DNA from: an uncultured Bacilli bacterium | GTDB lineage: Bacteria > Bacillota_I > Bacilli_A > RF39 > UBA660 | Length of the DNA stretch: 13,092 nt | Direction: 5' to 3' | Assembly: GCA_944327425.1 (NCBI GenBank) | Contig: CALVHJ010000032.1 | Span: forward strand, 1 to 13,092 | Shown here: piece after piece, positions 7,345 to 13,092 of the stretch | Position numbering within the stretch: the first letter of the stretch is position 1 | Layout of the letters: every line of letters begins with the position of its first letter | Made by a program: the position numbers and the translations under genes | Notes under the pieces: model-generated | Seen by the model: the letters and a program-made list of their open reading frames with translations, nothing else | What the model was told of the DNA's origin: nothing | Databases searched by the model: none

Positions 7345-8319
7345 TTACCACCTATCACAATCTAAATTATATTTGCTACATAACTCTTCATCTAGAATTT
7401 TATTTTCATAGCTATCAAACCCACCACAAGGTCCCATAAATTTAGTGGCATTTACTAAGGCATTCTGAATCTCTTTATTAGCACTTTCTCCACTACTATT
7501 CACTTTTAATCCATTAAAAGATAAATAATCATATGAAAACATAAAACGATGATTTTCCTCGCTATAATCTACATTAGCTATACCTTTATAACTACCACTC
7601 TTATATTTATTCATAACACTTTTAAAATTATTTTCCCATGAAGCATTTATTTTTAAAGTACCATTACTTAAAAACTCATCGATCTCCTCAGAACTAACCT
7701 CATCTTCCCTTCGTGTCTCCTTATCAGGAAAAAAGCCAACATAAGCAGGATTATTATTTAATTTACCAATATCAGCATCCGGAAATACTTCCCCTAAATT
7801 ACTTACAAACATATAAAAAAAGCAATTCGTAGAGCCACTTGAAACAAAATATTCAGTAACACTTATATTATTATTTAAATTTATTTTACTTGAAGTTGTA
7901 TTATTGTTTGTTATATTATTAGAGGTATCATTGGTATTATTTTGCATATTATTAGAAGTAGTCTTATTCTCTTCAAAAAAAGCAGTTAAAGTTAACTCTT
8001 CATAAATTAAAGAACTAAAATCATAGGCTTCATTATTTAGTTGCCATTCAATGAATGTATAACCTTCTTTAGTAGGAGTATTTGGTTTTGGTATAACACT
8101 TCCTTCTTCTACAACTACACTATCAATATTAGAACCCCCATTAGTATCAAAATTTATCGTATAATAAATACTTTGCTCTTCATTATTAATAACATCACCT
8201 TTAGTATTAGCAAATGGCCTCTTCGTATTTAAATACCAAAATAAAATAATCGCACTAATTAATAATACAAATATAACTAATAAAACATAAATTTTCTTAT
8301 TTTTAAATATCCTCAACAC
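7345..8319 (-). CDS. Type II membrane surface protein with Listeria-Bacteroides repeat
   Basis: A 324-residue surface protein. A short basic N-terminus (RIFKNKK) precedes one membrane helix at about 9-30, giving an outside C-terminus. Residues about 52-116 form one Listeria-Bacteroides (InlB B-type) repeat, recognised by TINFDTNGGS, IPKPNTPTKEGYTFIEW and LTAFF. An Asn/Thr-rich linker follows (about 117-152). Residues about 153-324 are a domain I do not recognise, with four cysteines (166, 298, 314, 321) and GPCGGFDSYENK. InlB-type repeats occur in adhesins and other surface proteins, so a binding role is plausible; the C-terminal function is unknown. The start is GTG with AGGAG 9 bases upstream; there is no ATG alternative near. 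Its last codons provide the ribosome binding site for the CHAP hydrolase gene. Confidence 0.82.
   Translation of the reverse strand: MLRIFKNKKIYVLLVIFVLLISAIILFWYLNTKRPFANTKGDVINNEEQSIYYTINFDTNGGSNIDSVVVEEGSVIPKPNTPTKEGYTFIEWQLNNEAYDFSSLIYEELTLTAFFEENKTTSNNMQNNTNDTSNNITNNNTTSSKINLNNNISVTEYFVSSGSTNCFFYMFVSNLGEVFPDADIGKLNNNPAYVGFFPDKETRREDEVSSEEIDEFLSNGTLKINASWENNFKSVMNKYKSGSYKGIANVDYSEENHRFMFSYDYLSFNGLKVNSSGESANKEIQNALVNATKFMGPCGGFDSYENKILDEELCSKYNLDCDRW
7864..7971 (-). repeat. Low-complexity Asn/Thr codon tract in surface protein
   Basis: About 36 codons, mostly AAT/AAC/ACT/ACA, encode a disordered linker between the Listeria-Bacteroides repeat and the C-terminal domain. It resembles the linker tract at 6828-6902 in the next gene, suggesting shared origin or similar selection for a flexible spacer. 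Confidence 0.6.
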
Positions 8320-8357
8320 TTAGACTCAACTCCTAAAATAATTCTAACAGATTTTAT

Positions 8358-8363
8358 ATTATA
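8358..8363 (-). promoter_or_regulatory. Candidate -10 box for the surface-protein operon
   Basis: A perfect TATAAT at 8363-8358 lies about 40 bases before the GTG start at 8319, after the serS terminator. The matching -35 position is weak (AGTCAT), and the area is an AT-rich run where chance matches are common. A second candidate, TGTTAGAAT (extended -10), lies closer to the gene but would leave almost no leader. The position after a terminator supports a promoter somewhere in 8320-8400. Confidence 0.4.
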
Positions 8364-8397
8364 TATATTTTTATAAATAGATGACTTTTGAATATTT

Positions 8398-8424
8398 AAA
8401 AAGCTCTGTTTTAAAATAAAGCTT
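8398..8424 (-). terminator. Terminator of serS
   Basis: On the minus strand, AAGCTTT (8424-8418) pairs with AGAGCTT (8407-8401) including one T-G pair, and further A-T pairs follow inside after one mismatch, with a tight TTAA loop. Counting the two T that close the stem, five T follow AGAGC. The 5' arm starts within the serS stop codon TAA. It fits an intrinsic terminator separating serS from the surface-protein operon. Confidence 0.65.
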
Positions 8425-9709
8425 ATTTATTAGGGCTAATTATTTCTTTTCCACCCATATATGGTTGTAATACTTTAGGAATTTTAATACTTCCATCTTC
8501 TTGATAATTATTTTCTAGGAAAGCTATTAGGCCCCGAGGAGTTGCTAAAACAGTGTTATTTAACGTTGCAACATATTTATTTCCTTCATCTGTTTTCATT
8601 CGTATACCAAGACGTCTAGCTTGTGCCTCACCCAAAGTTGAACAAGACCCAACTTCAAAATATTTTTGTTGTCTAGGACTCCATGCTTCAATATCACATG
8701 ATTTAACTTTTAAATCGGCTAAATCTCCACTACAACACTCAAGAGTTCTAACTGGTATATCTAAAGTTCTAAAAAACTCTACTGTATATTGCCACATCTT
8801 ATCATACCACGTCATTGCCTCATCCGGTCTACATAAAACAACCATTTCTTCTTTTTCAAACTGATGAACCCGATATAATCCTCGCTCTTCAAGGCCATGA
8901 GCTCCCACTTCTTTCCTAAAACAAGGCGAATAAGAAGTAAGACAAATAGGTAACTCACTTTCTTTAACAATACTTCCTTTAAACCTACCAATCATAGAAT
9001 GTTCACTAGTTCCAATTAAAAATAAATCTTCCCCTTCAATTTTATACATCATCGCATCCATCTCAGCAAAACTCATAACACCATTTACTACATCACTCCT
9101 AATCATAAAAGGCGGAATACAGTAAGTAAAACCTTTATCTATCATAAAATCTCTGGCATAAGCAAGCATAGCACTATGCACTCTTGCTATATCCCCCATT
9201 AGAAAATAAAAACCATTTCCACTAGTTCTTCCTGCTGCTTCTTTATCAAGCCCATTAAAAGATTCACAAATATCAGCATGATATGGTATCTCATAATCAG
9301 GAACTATTGCTTCTCCAAATCTTTCTAATTCCACATTTTCTCTATCATCCTTACCAATTGGTACTGTATCATCAATTATCTGGGGAATAACCATCATCTT
9401 CTCTTTAATTTCTTGAGCAAGTTTTTCTTCATCAACTTCAAGCTTAGCTATTTTAGAAGAGATTTCTCCAATATCTTCTTTAATTTTGTTTGCTTCATCC
9501 TTTTTTCCTTCTCGCATAAATAAACCAATTTGCTCACTAAGCTTATTCTTTTCTCCCCGCAGGCGATCAGCTTCAGCTTTAAAATGACGATATTTAATAT
9601 CAAGCTCATAAACTTCATCAACCAAAGCTAATTTTTCATCTTGAAATTTCTTTTTAATATTTTCTTTAACAAACTCTCTTTCTTCTCTAATTAATTTAAT
9701 ATCTATCAT
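8423..9709 (-). CDS. serS: Seryl-tRNA synthetase
   Basis: Charges tRNA-Ser (and tRNA-Sec if present) with serine. The 428 residues match the class II SerRS length. A long coiled-coil tRNA-binding arm spans about 30-105, followed by the catalytic domain: GRTSGNGFYFL (160-170), serine-binding GTSEHS (233-238), motif 2 FRKEVGAHGLEERGLYRVHQ (264-283, Arg265) and motif 3 LNNTVLATPRGLIAFLEN (383-400, Arg392), ending PYMGG. Motif 3 departs from the common bacterial LNGSGLAVGRTLVAILEN and, as I recall it, looks like the version in archaea and some gut Clostridia. The ATG has AGAAGG 6 bases upstream. It is a single-gene unit with its own promoter, a serine T-box leader and a terminator, so expression should rise when uncharged tRNA-Ser accumulates. 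Confidence 0.97.
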   Translation of the reverse strand: MIDIKLIREEREFVKENIKKKFQDEKLALVDEVYELDIKYRHFKAEADRLRGEKNKLSEQIGLFMREGKKDEANKIKEDIGEISSKIAKLEVDEEKLAQEIKEKMMVIPQIIDDTVPIGKDDRENVELERFGEAIVPDYEIPYHADICESFNGLDKEAAGRTSGNGFYFLMGDIARVHSAMLAYARDFMIDKGFTYCIPPFMIRSDVVNGVMSFAEMDAMMYKIEGEDLFLIGTSEHSMIGRFKGSIVKESELPICLTSYSPCFRKEVGAHGLEERGLYRVHQFEKEEMVVLCRPDEAMTWYDKMWQYTVEFFRTLDIPVRTLECCSGDLADLKVKSCDIEAWSPRQQKYFEVGSCSTLGEAQARRLGIRMKTDEGNKYVATLNNTVLATPRGLIAFLENNYQEDGSIKIPKVLQPYMGGKEIISPNK

Positions 9710-9723
9710 AATTTACCTTCTTT

Positions 9724-9777
9724 CTAAAATAAAAGGATAGTACCATCAAAGGAGTCATATAGACGGTACCATCCTTT
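9724..9777 (-). terminator. T-box regulated terminator before serS
   Basis: A 13-bp stem with one G-T pair joins the minus-strand arm at 9777-9765 (AAAGGATGGTACC) to 9744-9732 (GGTACTATCCTTT), with a 20-base loop, followed by TTTTATTTT. The 5' arm contains the T-box TGGTACC, so forming the antiterminator with tRNA would prevent this stem, as in known T-box leaders. Confidence 0.88.
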
Positions 9778-9912
9778 ATTTACTTAATTTAAAATAACGG
9801 TTTTACCCGGGGATTATTAGTCCCACTAGAAAGTAGATTTCATATCAATGATTTACTTATTTCCATCAACCATAAGCTTTCTATTAAAATAAATGATATT
9901 ACTTATCTTTCT
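9732..9912 (-). promoter_or_regulatory. T-box riboswitch (serine, specifier UCU) controlling serS
   Basis: A tRNA-sensing leader that should allow transcription into serS when uncharged tRNA-Ser binds. On the minus strand, stem I is closed at its base by AGAAAG (9912-9907) with CTTTCT (9833-9828) and above that by ATATCA (9899-9894) with TGATAT (9847-9842). The apical part shows AGAAAG (9883-9878), then CTTAT/ATAAG closing a loop with GGTTGATGG. The specifier UCU (9837-9835), a serine codon, sits just above the base stem. A small hairpin GGGA/TCCC (9824-9810) represents stem III. The T-box itself is AAGGATGGTACCG (9777-9765 region), followed by the competing terminator. The acceptor-pairing bases read UGGU, which would match an A discriminator rather than the G of tRNA-Ser, an oddity. 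The exact antiterminator 5' strand (probably CGGGTA near 9809) is inferred. Confidence 0.9.
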
Positions 9913-9928
9913 TGCGTTTTACTTTTAT

Positions 9929-9957
9929 AATATACCATATTTTTTTATTTATGACAA
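9929..9957 (-). promoter_or_regulatory. Sigma-A promoter of the serS T-box leader
   Basis: On the minus strand, -35 TTGTCA (9957-9952), a 17-base spacer, and -10 TATATT (9934-9929) preceded by TGG (extended -10). Transcription would begin near 9922, just before stem I of the T-box, giving a leader of about 210 bases. Confidence 0.8.
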
Positions 9958-9986
9958 TTATTTTTCATCATTTATTTTTCCTAACC

Positions 9987-10019
9987 AAAAAAACTATTCT
10001 AGAAACTCTAAAATAGCTT
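9987..10019 (-). terminator. Terminator of sufS-sufU overlapping the sufU stop
   Basis: On the minus strand, CTATTTTAG (10016-10008) pairs with CTAGAATAG (10002-9994) with one T-G pair, loop AGTTT, followed by seven T (9993-9987). Flanking AAA can pair with the first T residues. The whole stem is coding: the TAG at its 3' end is the sufU stop codon. It separates the suf pair from the serS promoter 30 bases further on. Confidence 0.75.
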
Positions 10020-10419
10020 TCTTTATTCCTTTTAACGGAAGACTAGCACAAACCTTCCTACTTCCTTGTTTACTTATCTCTTCATAAACACAGGCATCTT
10101 TTAATAATTCCTTATTAAATTCTTTGCCATCAATCATTTTTTCAAACTCTAAAATGTATTCTAAAGCCTCATTCTTTGTCTTTCCTATTAAATTTTTAAT
10201 CATAATTGAAGTTGAAGATATTGATATTGCACAAGCATCACCCATAAAAGTAATATCTGCTAATTTATCACCGTCAAACTTGACATACAAATCAATATTA
10301 TCAATACAAGACTCATTTCTTGTATTAGCCTTTACATAACCTTCACCTTTAGGCATTAATCTGTTATAAGGATTTAAATAATTATCCATAATTATTTTTC
10401 TAGTATTCTCATTATTCAT
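9994..10419 (-). CDS. sufU: Fe-S cluster assembly sulfurtransferase/scaffold SufU
   Basis: SufU is the zinc-bound sulfur acceptor that takes persulfide sulfur from SufS in Gram-positive Fe-S cluster assembly. The 141 residues match the family in length. The start IIMDNYLNPYNR is typical. The metal-binding residues of SufU are present as Cys38 and Asp40 (SCID), Cys63 (GDACAIS) and Cys124 (RKVCASLP), with the long insert between the second and third Cys that separates SufU from IscU. The usual NPxCGD is changed to NESCID, keeping C-x-D. The start codon follows the sufS stop directly (TAAATG, no gap), so the two are coupled. Its final codons double as a terminator. No SufB, SufC or SufD gene is within the window. 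Confidence 0.95.
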   Translation of the reverse strand: MNNENTRKIIMDNYLNPYNRLMPKGEGYVKANTRNESCIDNIDLYVKFDGDKLADITFMGDACAISISSTSIMIKNLIGKTKNEALEYILEFEKMIDGKEFNKELLKDACVYEEISKQGSRKVCASLPLKGIKKAILEFLE

Positions 10420-11616
10420 TTAAATCATCTCTTTTAATATTTTATCATAATCGCTAAGTAATTCAACCAAATTATCAATTTCTTCATAAGTATTATAAAA
10501 ATACAAACTAATTCTAACTGTATTATTAACTCCCACACTTGATTTTAATATCTTAGCACAATGATTACCAGCTCTAACACATATATTATATTTATTTAAA
10601 TAATAAGCTACATCTTGACTAAATACATCAGTTACATTAAAAGTAACAATCCCACTATCACTCTCAATATTAATAATATCTATATGTTTTAGAGGCATCA
10701 ATTTATCAATTAAATATTTTCTTAAATCCAATTCATATTTATGAATATTATCCATCCCTATTTCCTTTAAATACCTAATTGCTTCACCAAAGCCAATAAC
10801 TCCAGCAATATTTCTTGTTCCTGCCTCAAGTCTCGCCGGTAACTCTTTCAAATATACTTCATGAGGATTATCAAAAGATTCATTCATTCCTCCTCCAAGA
10901 ATCATTGGCTCTAAATGTTCTAATAGCTCTTTTTTTCCGTATAACACCCCAACTCCGGTCGGTCCACACATTTTATGAGCTGAAAAGACTAGAAAATCAA
11001 CATCTAAATCTTCTACATCAACTTTCATATGGGGAACCATTTGGGCACCATCTAACACCACAAAAATATTATGCTCATGAGCTATCTTACATATTTCTTT
11101 AACTGGTCTAATATCCCCAATTACATTTGTAATACCGGCAATACTTATAACCTTAGTATTAGGAGTAATAACTTTCTTTAGATTATCAATAGTTAAATAA
11201 TAATTACTGTCCAAGGGAATATAATTTACTTTAATATTGTTTGTTTTAACTAATCTAAACCAAGGTAAAACATTAGAAGCATGTTCACTTGTTGTAATTA
11301 AAACCTCATCATTAGCCTCAAGTAACGGAGCAAAAAAGCCATTAACAACCATATTTAAAGCCTCTGTTGTTCCACTTGTAAAAATAATTTCTTCTAATTC
11401 CTGAGCATTAATAAATTCTTTAACTAAACTCCTTGTCTCTTCATATTCCTGATCAACTTTATAAGACAAATCATAATCTCCTCGATGAGCATTAGCCGGA
11501 TAATTAGTATAATAATCTCTAATTTTATCAATAACACACTTAGGCTTTAAACTTGTAGCACTATTATCAAAATATATAATATCATCACCTAAAAGTGGAA
11601 AATCTTCCCTATTCAT
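10420..11616 (-). CDS. sufS: Cysteine desulfurase SufS
   Basis: A PLP-dependent class V aminotransferase-fold enzyme that removes sulfur from cysteine, giving alanine and an enzyme persulfide passed to SufU. The 398 residues are close to the family length (about 405). Seen: NSATSLKP near the N-terminus, SGTTEALN (81-88), EHASNVLPW with His112 (111-119), DGAQ with Asp189, PLP lysine Lys215 in SAHKMCGPTG, AGTRN (265-269) and active-site Cys353 in RAGNHCAK, followed by RISLYFYNT (369-376). The short loop around Cys353 marks group II (SufS) rather than NifS/IscS. The ATG has a near-perfect GGAGGTGA site. No convincing promoter is visible in the 66 bases upstream, so it may be read from the gene before. 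SufU follows with no gap. Confidence 0.96.
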   Translation of the reverse strand: MNREDFPLLGDDIIYFDNSATSLKPKCVIDKIRDYYTNYPANAHRGDYDLSYKVDQEYEETRSLVKEFINAQELEEIIFTSGTTEALNMVVNGFFAPLLEANDEVLITTSEHASNVLPWFRLVKTNNIKVNYIPLDSNYYLTIDNLKKVITPNTKVISIAGITNVIGDIRPVKEICKIAHEHNIFVVLDGAQMVPHMKVDVEDLDVDFLVFSAHKMCGPTGVGVLYGKKELLEHLEPMILGGGMNESFDNPHEVYLKELPARLEAGTRNIAGVIGFGEAIRYLKEIGMDNIHKYELDLRKYLIDKLMPLKHIDIINIESDSGIVTFNVTDVFSQDVAYYLNKYNICVRAGNHCAKILKSSVGVNNTVRISLYFYNTYEEIDNLVELLSDYDKILKEMI

Positions 11617-11682
11617 CTATTCACCTCCATCTTAGCTATAGTATTTTATTCAGATTTTTTTTAATTACATATAATAAACGCC

Positions 11683-12498
11683 TTAATTTTCCTCTAAATT
11701 TACTCTTCTACTACGCAAATATAATCTTCTAAACATCTTATCATCAATCGAACTTGAAGCATTATAGTTTTTAATTTGAATGGTATTTTCACCATCACTC
11801 CTACCTTTAATAGAACCTATTAAATTACCAGTTATTTCACTAAGTAAATATTCTTTAACAAAACCATCAACAACAATTAATTGTTCAAACAACTCCATTT
11901 TCCCATCGATTAATCTAAATATTTGCATATAAGAATCACATTTTTTTTCAAAATCAGTTTGCTTAGGAAAAAAAGAGTTCATATAAAAGCGTTTTAAATC
12001 AATTATAGATGTTTTCTCCCCAATTTTTGTAAAAAAAGAGTTATCATAATAATAATCTATGCTTAGTGGTATATATATACTATATATTTTATCATTAATC
12101 ATCACTTCCACTAAAAACATCCGATCCTTTATTTTTTGTGTTACTTTTTTATGTTTAAAAGTAGTAGTACATGATAAAAGAATAATATAAGCTTTATCTC
12201 TATCTAAGCTAATCTGATAAACATATTCTTTATTATCAAATTGCACTACTGCTATATCACCAGCTATTTTTAAAAGTAAACTTTTATTATTTCCACTGAC
12301 TTTAAAATTAATATTTGTAAAATTATATTCATCTCTACTAATTAATTCAATTCGCATAAAACTAGTATTCAAAAACATACTTAAAATATCACTAATAGCC
12401 AAAAGTGTCAATTTAAATTCTAAAACAGTAGCACTAATCTCCTTATTATAAATATAAGGCAATTCCTCTTTTAATCCAAAACCATAATACTTTTTCAT
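11683..12498 (-). CDS. Hypothetical protein, beta-rich, unknown
   Basis: I do not recognise this 271-residue protein. It has no clear signal peptide or membrane helix; hydrophobic stretches (about 24-44, and ISLDRDKAYIILLSC) look like buried strands or helices. Alternating patterns such as MRIELISRDEYNF, VSGNNKSLLLKIAG and MFLVEVMINDKIYSIYIPL suggest a mostly beta fold, with a later helical part (DFEKKCDSYMQIFRLI) and a basic tail (RRLYLRSRRVN). The ATG at 12498 is preferred because TGGTGA lies about 6-7 bases before it; an ATG at 12504 would place that site only one base away. It follows the 139-residue gene across a terminator-like hairpin and probably shares its promoter. sufS begins 66 bases after its stop, but no link to Fe-S chemistry is visible. 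Confidence 0.7.
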   Translation of the reverse strand: MKKYYGFGLKEELPYIYNKEISATVLEFKLTLLAISDILSMFLNTSFMRIELISRDEYNFTNINFKVSGNNKSLLLKIAGDIAVVQFDNKEYVYQISLDRDKAYIILLSCTTTFKHKKVTQKIKDRMFLVEVMINDKIYSIYIPLSIDYYYDNSFFTKIGEKTSIIDLKRFYMNSFFPKQTDFEKKCDSYMQIFRLIDGKMELFEQLIVVDGFVKEYLLSEITGNLIGSIKGRSDGENTIQIKNYNASSSIDDKMFRRLYLRSRRVNLEEN

Positions 12499-12510
12499 CA
12501 ACATTCACCA

Positions 12511-12541
12511 AAAAAGTATGTCACTTATTTTGTAACATACT
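12511..12541 (-). terminator. Intergenic hairpin with T-run between two unknown genes
   Basis: On the minus strand, AAGTATGTTAC (12541-12531) pairs with GTGACATACTT (12523-12513), 11 bp with one T-G pair, around a 7-base loop; counting the last two stem bases, a run of six T follows. The stop codon TGA of the upstream gene is inside the 3' arm, and the next ribosome binding site comes directly after. It could act as a partial terminator or as an mRNA end-protecting stem. Confidence 0.65.
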
Positions 12542-12940
12542 TAATAAGTCAATTTTAAACTTATCCTTAGAAGCATTAGCCTTAGATATCATAATACCTT
12601 TATAAGTAGTTAACTCACTCATATGACCTTCAAGTAATATCTCAGTTGGTGTAATAGTATCAAGCATAACCGTTTCTTCTTTAAAATATACTGTATAATA
12701 AAGTTTTACTTTCCCATGAACGGCTGCGAACATCTTATCGCTTGGCAGTTGAAGTTCATATTTAGCTGTACCCTCTTTTTTATTAGTACTTACTAATTCT
12801 CCCACAAAATTACCATTTCTTAGTGCTGGATAATATGAGAAATTAAGTTTTTTAAAAGCTAACATATTATACTTTTTTAATGCTCTTTCTAATTTTTTAA
12901 ACTCATTTTCATTAAAATAATCTAAAACGTAACCTTTCAT
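12521..12940 (-). CDS. Hypothetical protein, small soluble
   Basis: I do not recognise this 139-residue protein. It starts with a charged helix (about 8-32: NENEFKKLERALKKYNM), followed by a region of alternating hydrophobic residues that reads as a beta fold (GKVKLYYTVYFKEETVML, about 76-93; PTEILLEGHM, about 98-107), and a basic end. No signal, membrane helix or catalytic motif is apparent. The ATG at 12940 has AGGGGG 8 bases upstream and a perfect consensus promoter about 25 bases before the mRNA start of translation, so it is the first gene of its unit and likely well expressed. The stop codon lies inside a hairpin. The second unknown gene follows. Function cannot be inferred. Confidence 0.75.
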   Translation of the reverse strand: MKGYVLDYFNENEFKKLERALKKYNMLAFKKLNFSYYPALRNGNFVGELVSTNKKEGTAKYELQLPSDKMFAAVHGKVKLYYTVYFKEETVMLDTITPTEILLEGHMSELTTYKGIMISKANASKDKFKIDLLSMLQNK

Positions 12941-12971
12941 AAAAATAACCCCCTATTTCAATTACGTACTA

Positions 12972-13000
12972 ATTATAGCACATTTAAACTAATTTGTCAA
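12972..13000 (-). promoter_or_regulatory. Perfect consensus sigma-A promoter
   Basis: On the minus strand, TTGACA (13000-12995), a 17-base spacer and TATAAT (12977-12972), with TGC before the -10 (extended form). Both hexamers match consensus fully. Predicted start of transcription is near 12965, leaving a leader of about 25 bases before the ATG at 12940. The remaining bases to the window end (13001-13092) show no gene I can support. Confidence 0.92.
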
Positions 13001-13092
13001 ATCTATGTAAAAATTAGATGGTGTTTCCAATGTCAGGAGATTTACAAAAAAATCGTTTTTATACAAATAAAAATGGCTAGTACCTAAAAAAT

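Noticed and set aside
9893..10087. Plus-strand open frame across the serS promoter and the 3' end of sufU
   Set aside because: It runs opposite the serS promoter, the suf terminator and sufU coding sequence; the Phe/Tyr-rich translation reflects AT-rich DNA.
11617..11682. A promoter for sufS (TACTAT at about 11643-11638)
   Set aside because: No acceptable -35 at any normal spacing and only a partial -10 match; not reported as a feature.
13040..13062. Hairpin AAAACGATTTT with T-run near the right edge
   Set aside because: Stem is only A-T pairs around CGA and would be too weak for termination.
13001..13092. A partial gene at the right edge
   Set aside because: Frames on both strands meet stops quickly and no conserved peptide is visible; the stretch looks intergenic.
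1..13092. CRISPR arrays, insertion sequences, tRNA or rRNA genes, phage genes
   Set aside because: No regularly spaced repeats, transposase or integrase motifs, cloverleaf-like sequence or rRNA signatures were seen.

Overview
The window is about 13 kb of very AT-rich, tightly packed DNA with every recognisable gene on the minus strand, so transcription runs from high to low coordinates. The protein set (T-box-controlled SerRS, SufS/SufU, RimM/TrmD, NatAB-type ABC exporter, strong AGGAGG-type ribosome binding sites, consensus sigma-A promoters) points to a low-GC Gram-positive bacterium. It is most likely one of the small-genome, host-associated Bacilli/Mollicutes-like lineages of the gut, although the species cannot be fixed from the sequence. 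TGA is used as a stop at several tight gene junctions, so this is the standard bacterial code and not the Mycoplasma code.

Reading in the direction of transcription, the right end opens with a perfect consensus promoter (TTGACA-17-TATAAT, about 12972-13000). It drives two proteins I do not recognise (12521-12940 and 11683-12498), which are separated by a terminator-like hairpin. Next comes the Fe-S/sulfur-mobilisation pair sufS-sufU (11616 to 9994), whose last codons form part of a terminator. A separate promoter (about 9929-9957) then reads through a serine-type T-box leader (specifier UCU) into serS (8423-9709), which also ends in a stop-codon-overlapping hairpin.

The middle (5434-8319) is a probable operon of surface proteins. 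It holds a type II membrane protein with a Listeria-Bacteroides repeat, a CHAP-domain cell-wall hydrolase with a cadherin-like domain and C-terminal anchor, and a 74-residue two-helix membrane protein. A FabG-like short-chain dehydrogenase follows. A hairpin with a T-run sits between the dehydrogenase and a DUF4186 protein (5038-5403).

The left third (83-4991) is one run of seven overlapping or nearly touching genes: natA/natB-like ABC exporter, YgjP/SprT-type zinc peptidase, TrmH/SpoU-family RNA 2'-O-methyltransferase, rimM, trmD and a small coiled-coil protein of unknown function. Three of these act on rRNA, ribosomes or tRNA. The usual rimM-trmD partners rpsP and rplS are not in the window. 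The most interesting points are the surface module, the serS T-box with its unusual acceptor-pairing base and archaeal-like SerRS motif 3, and the repeated use of hairpins that overlap stop codons and leave no room for a promoter before the next gene.
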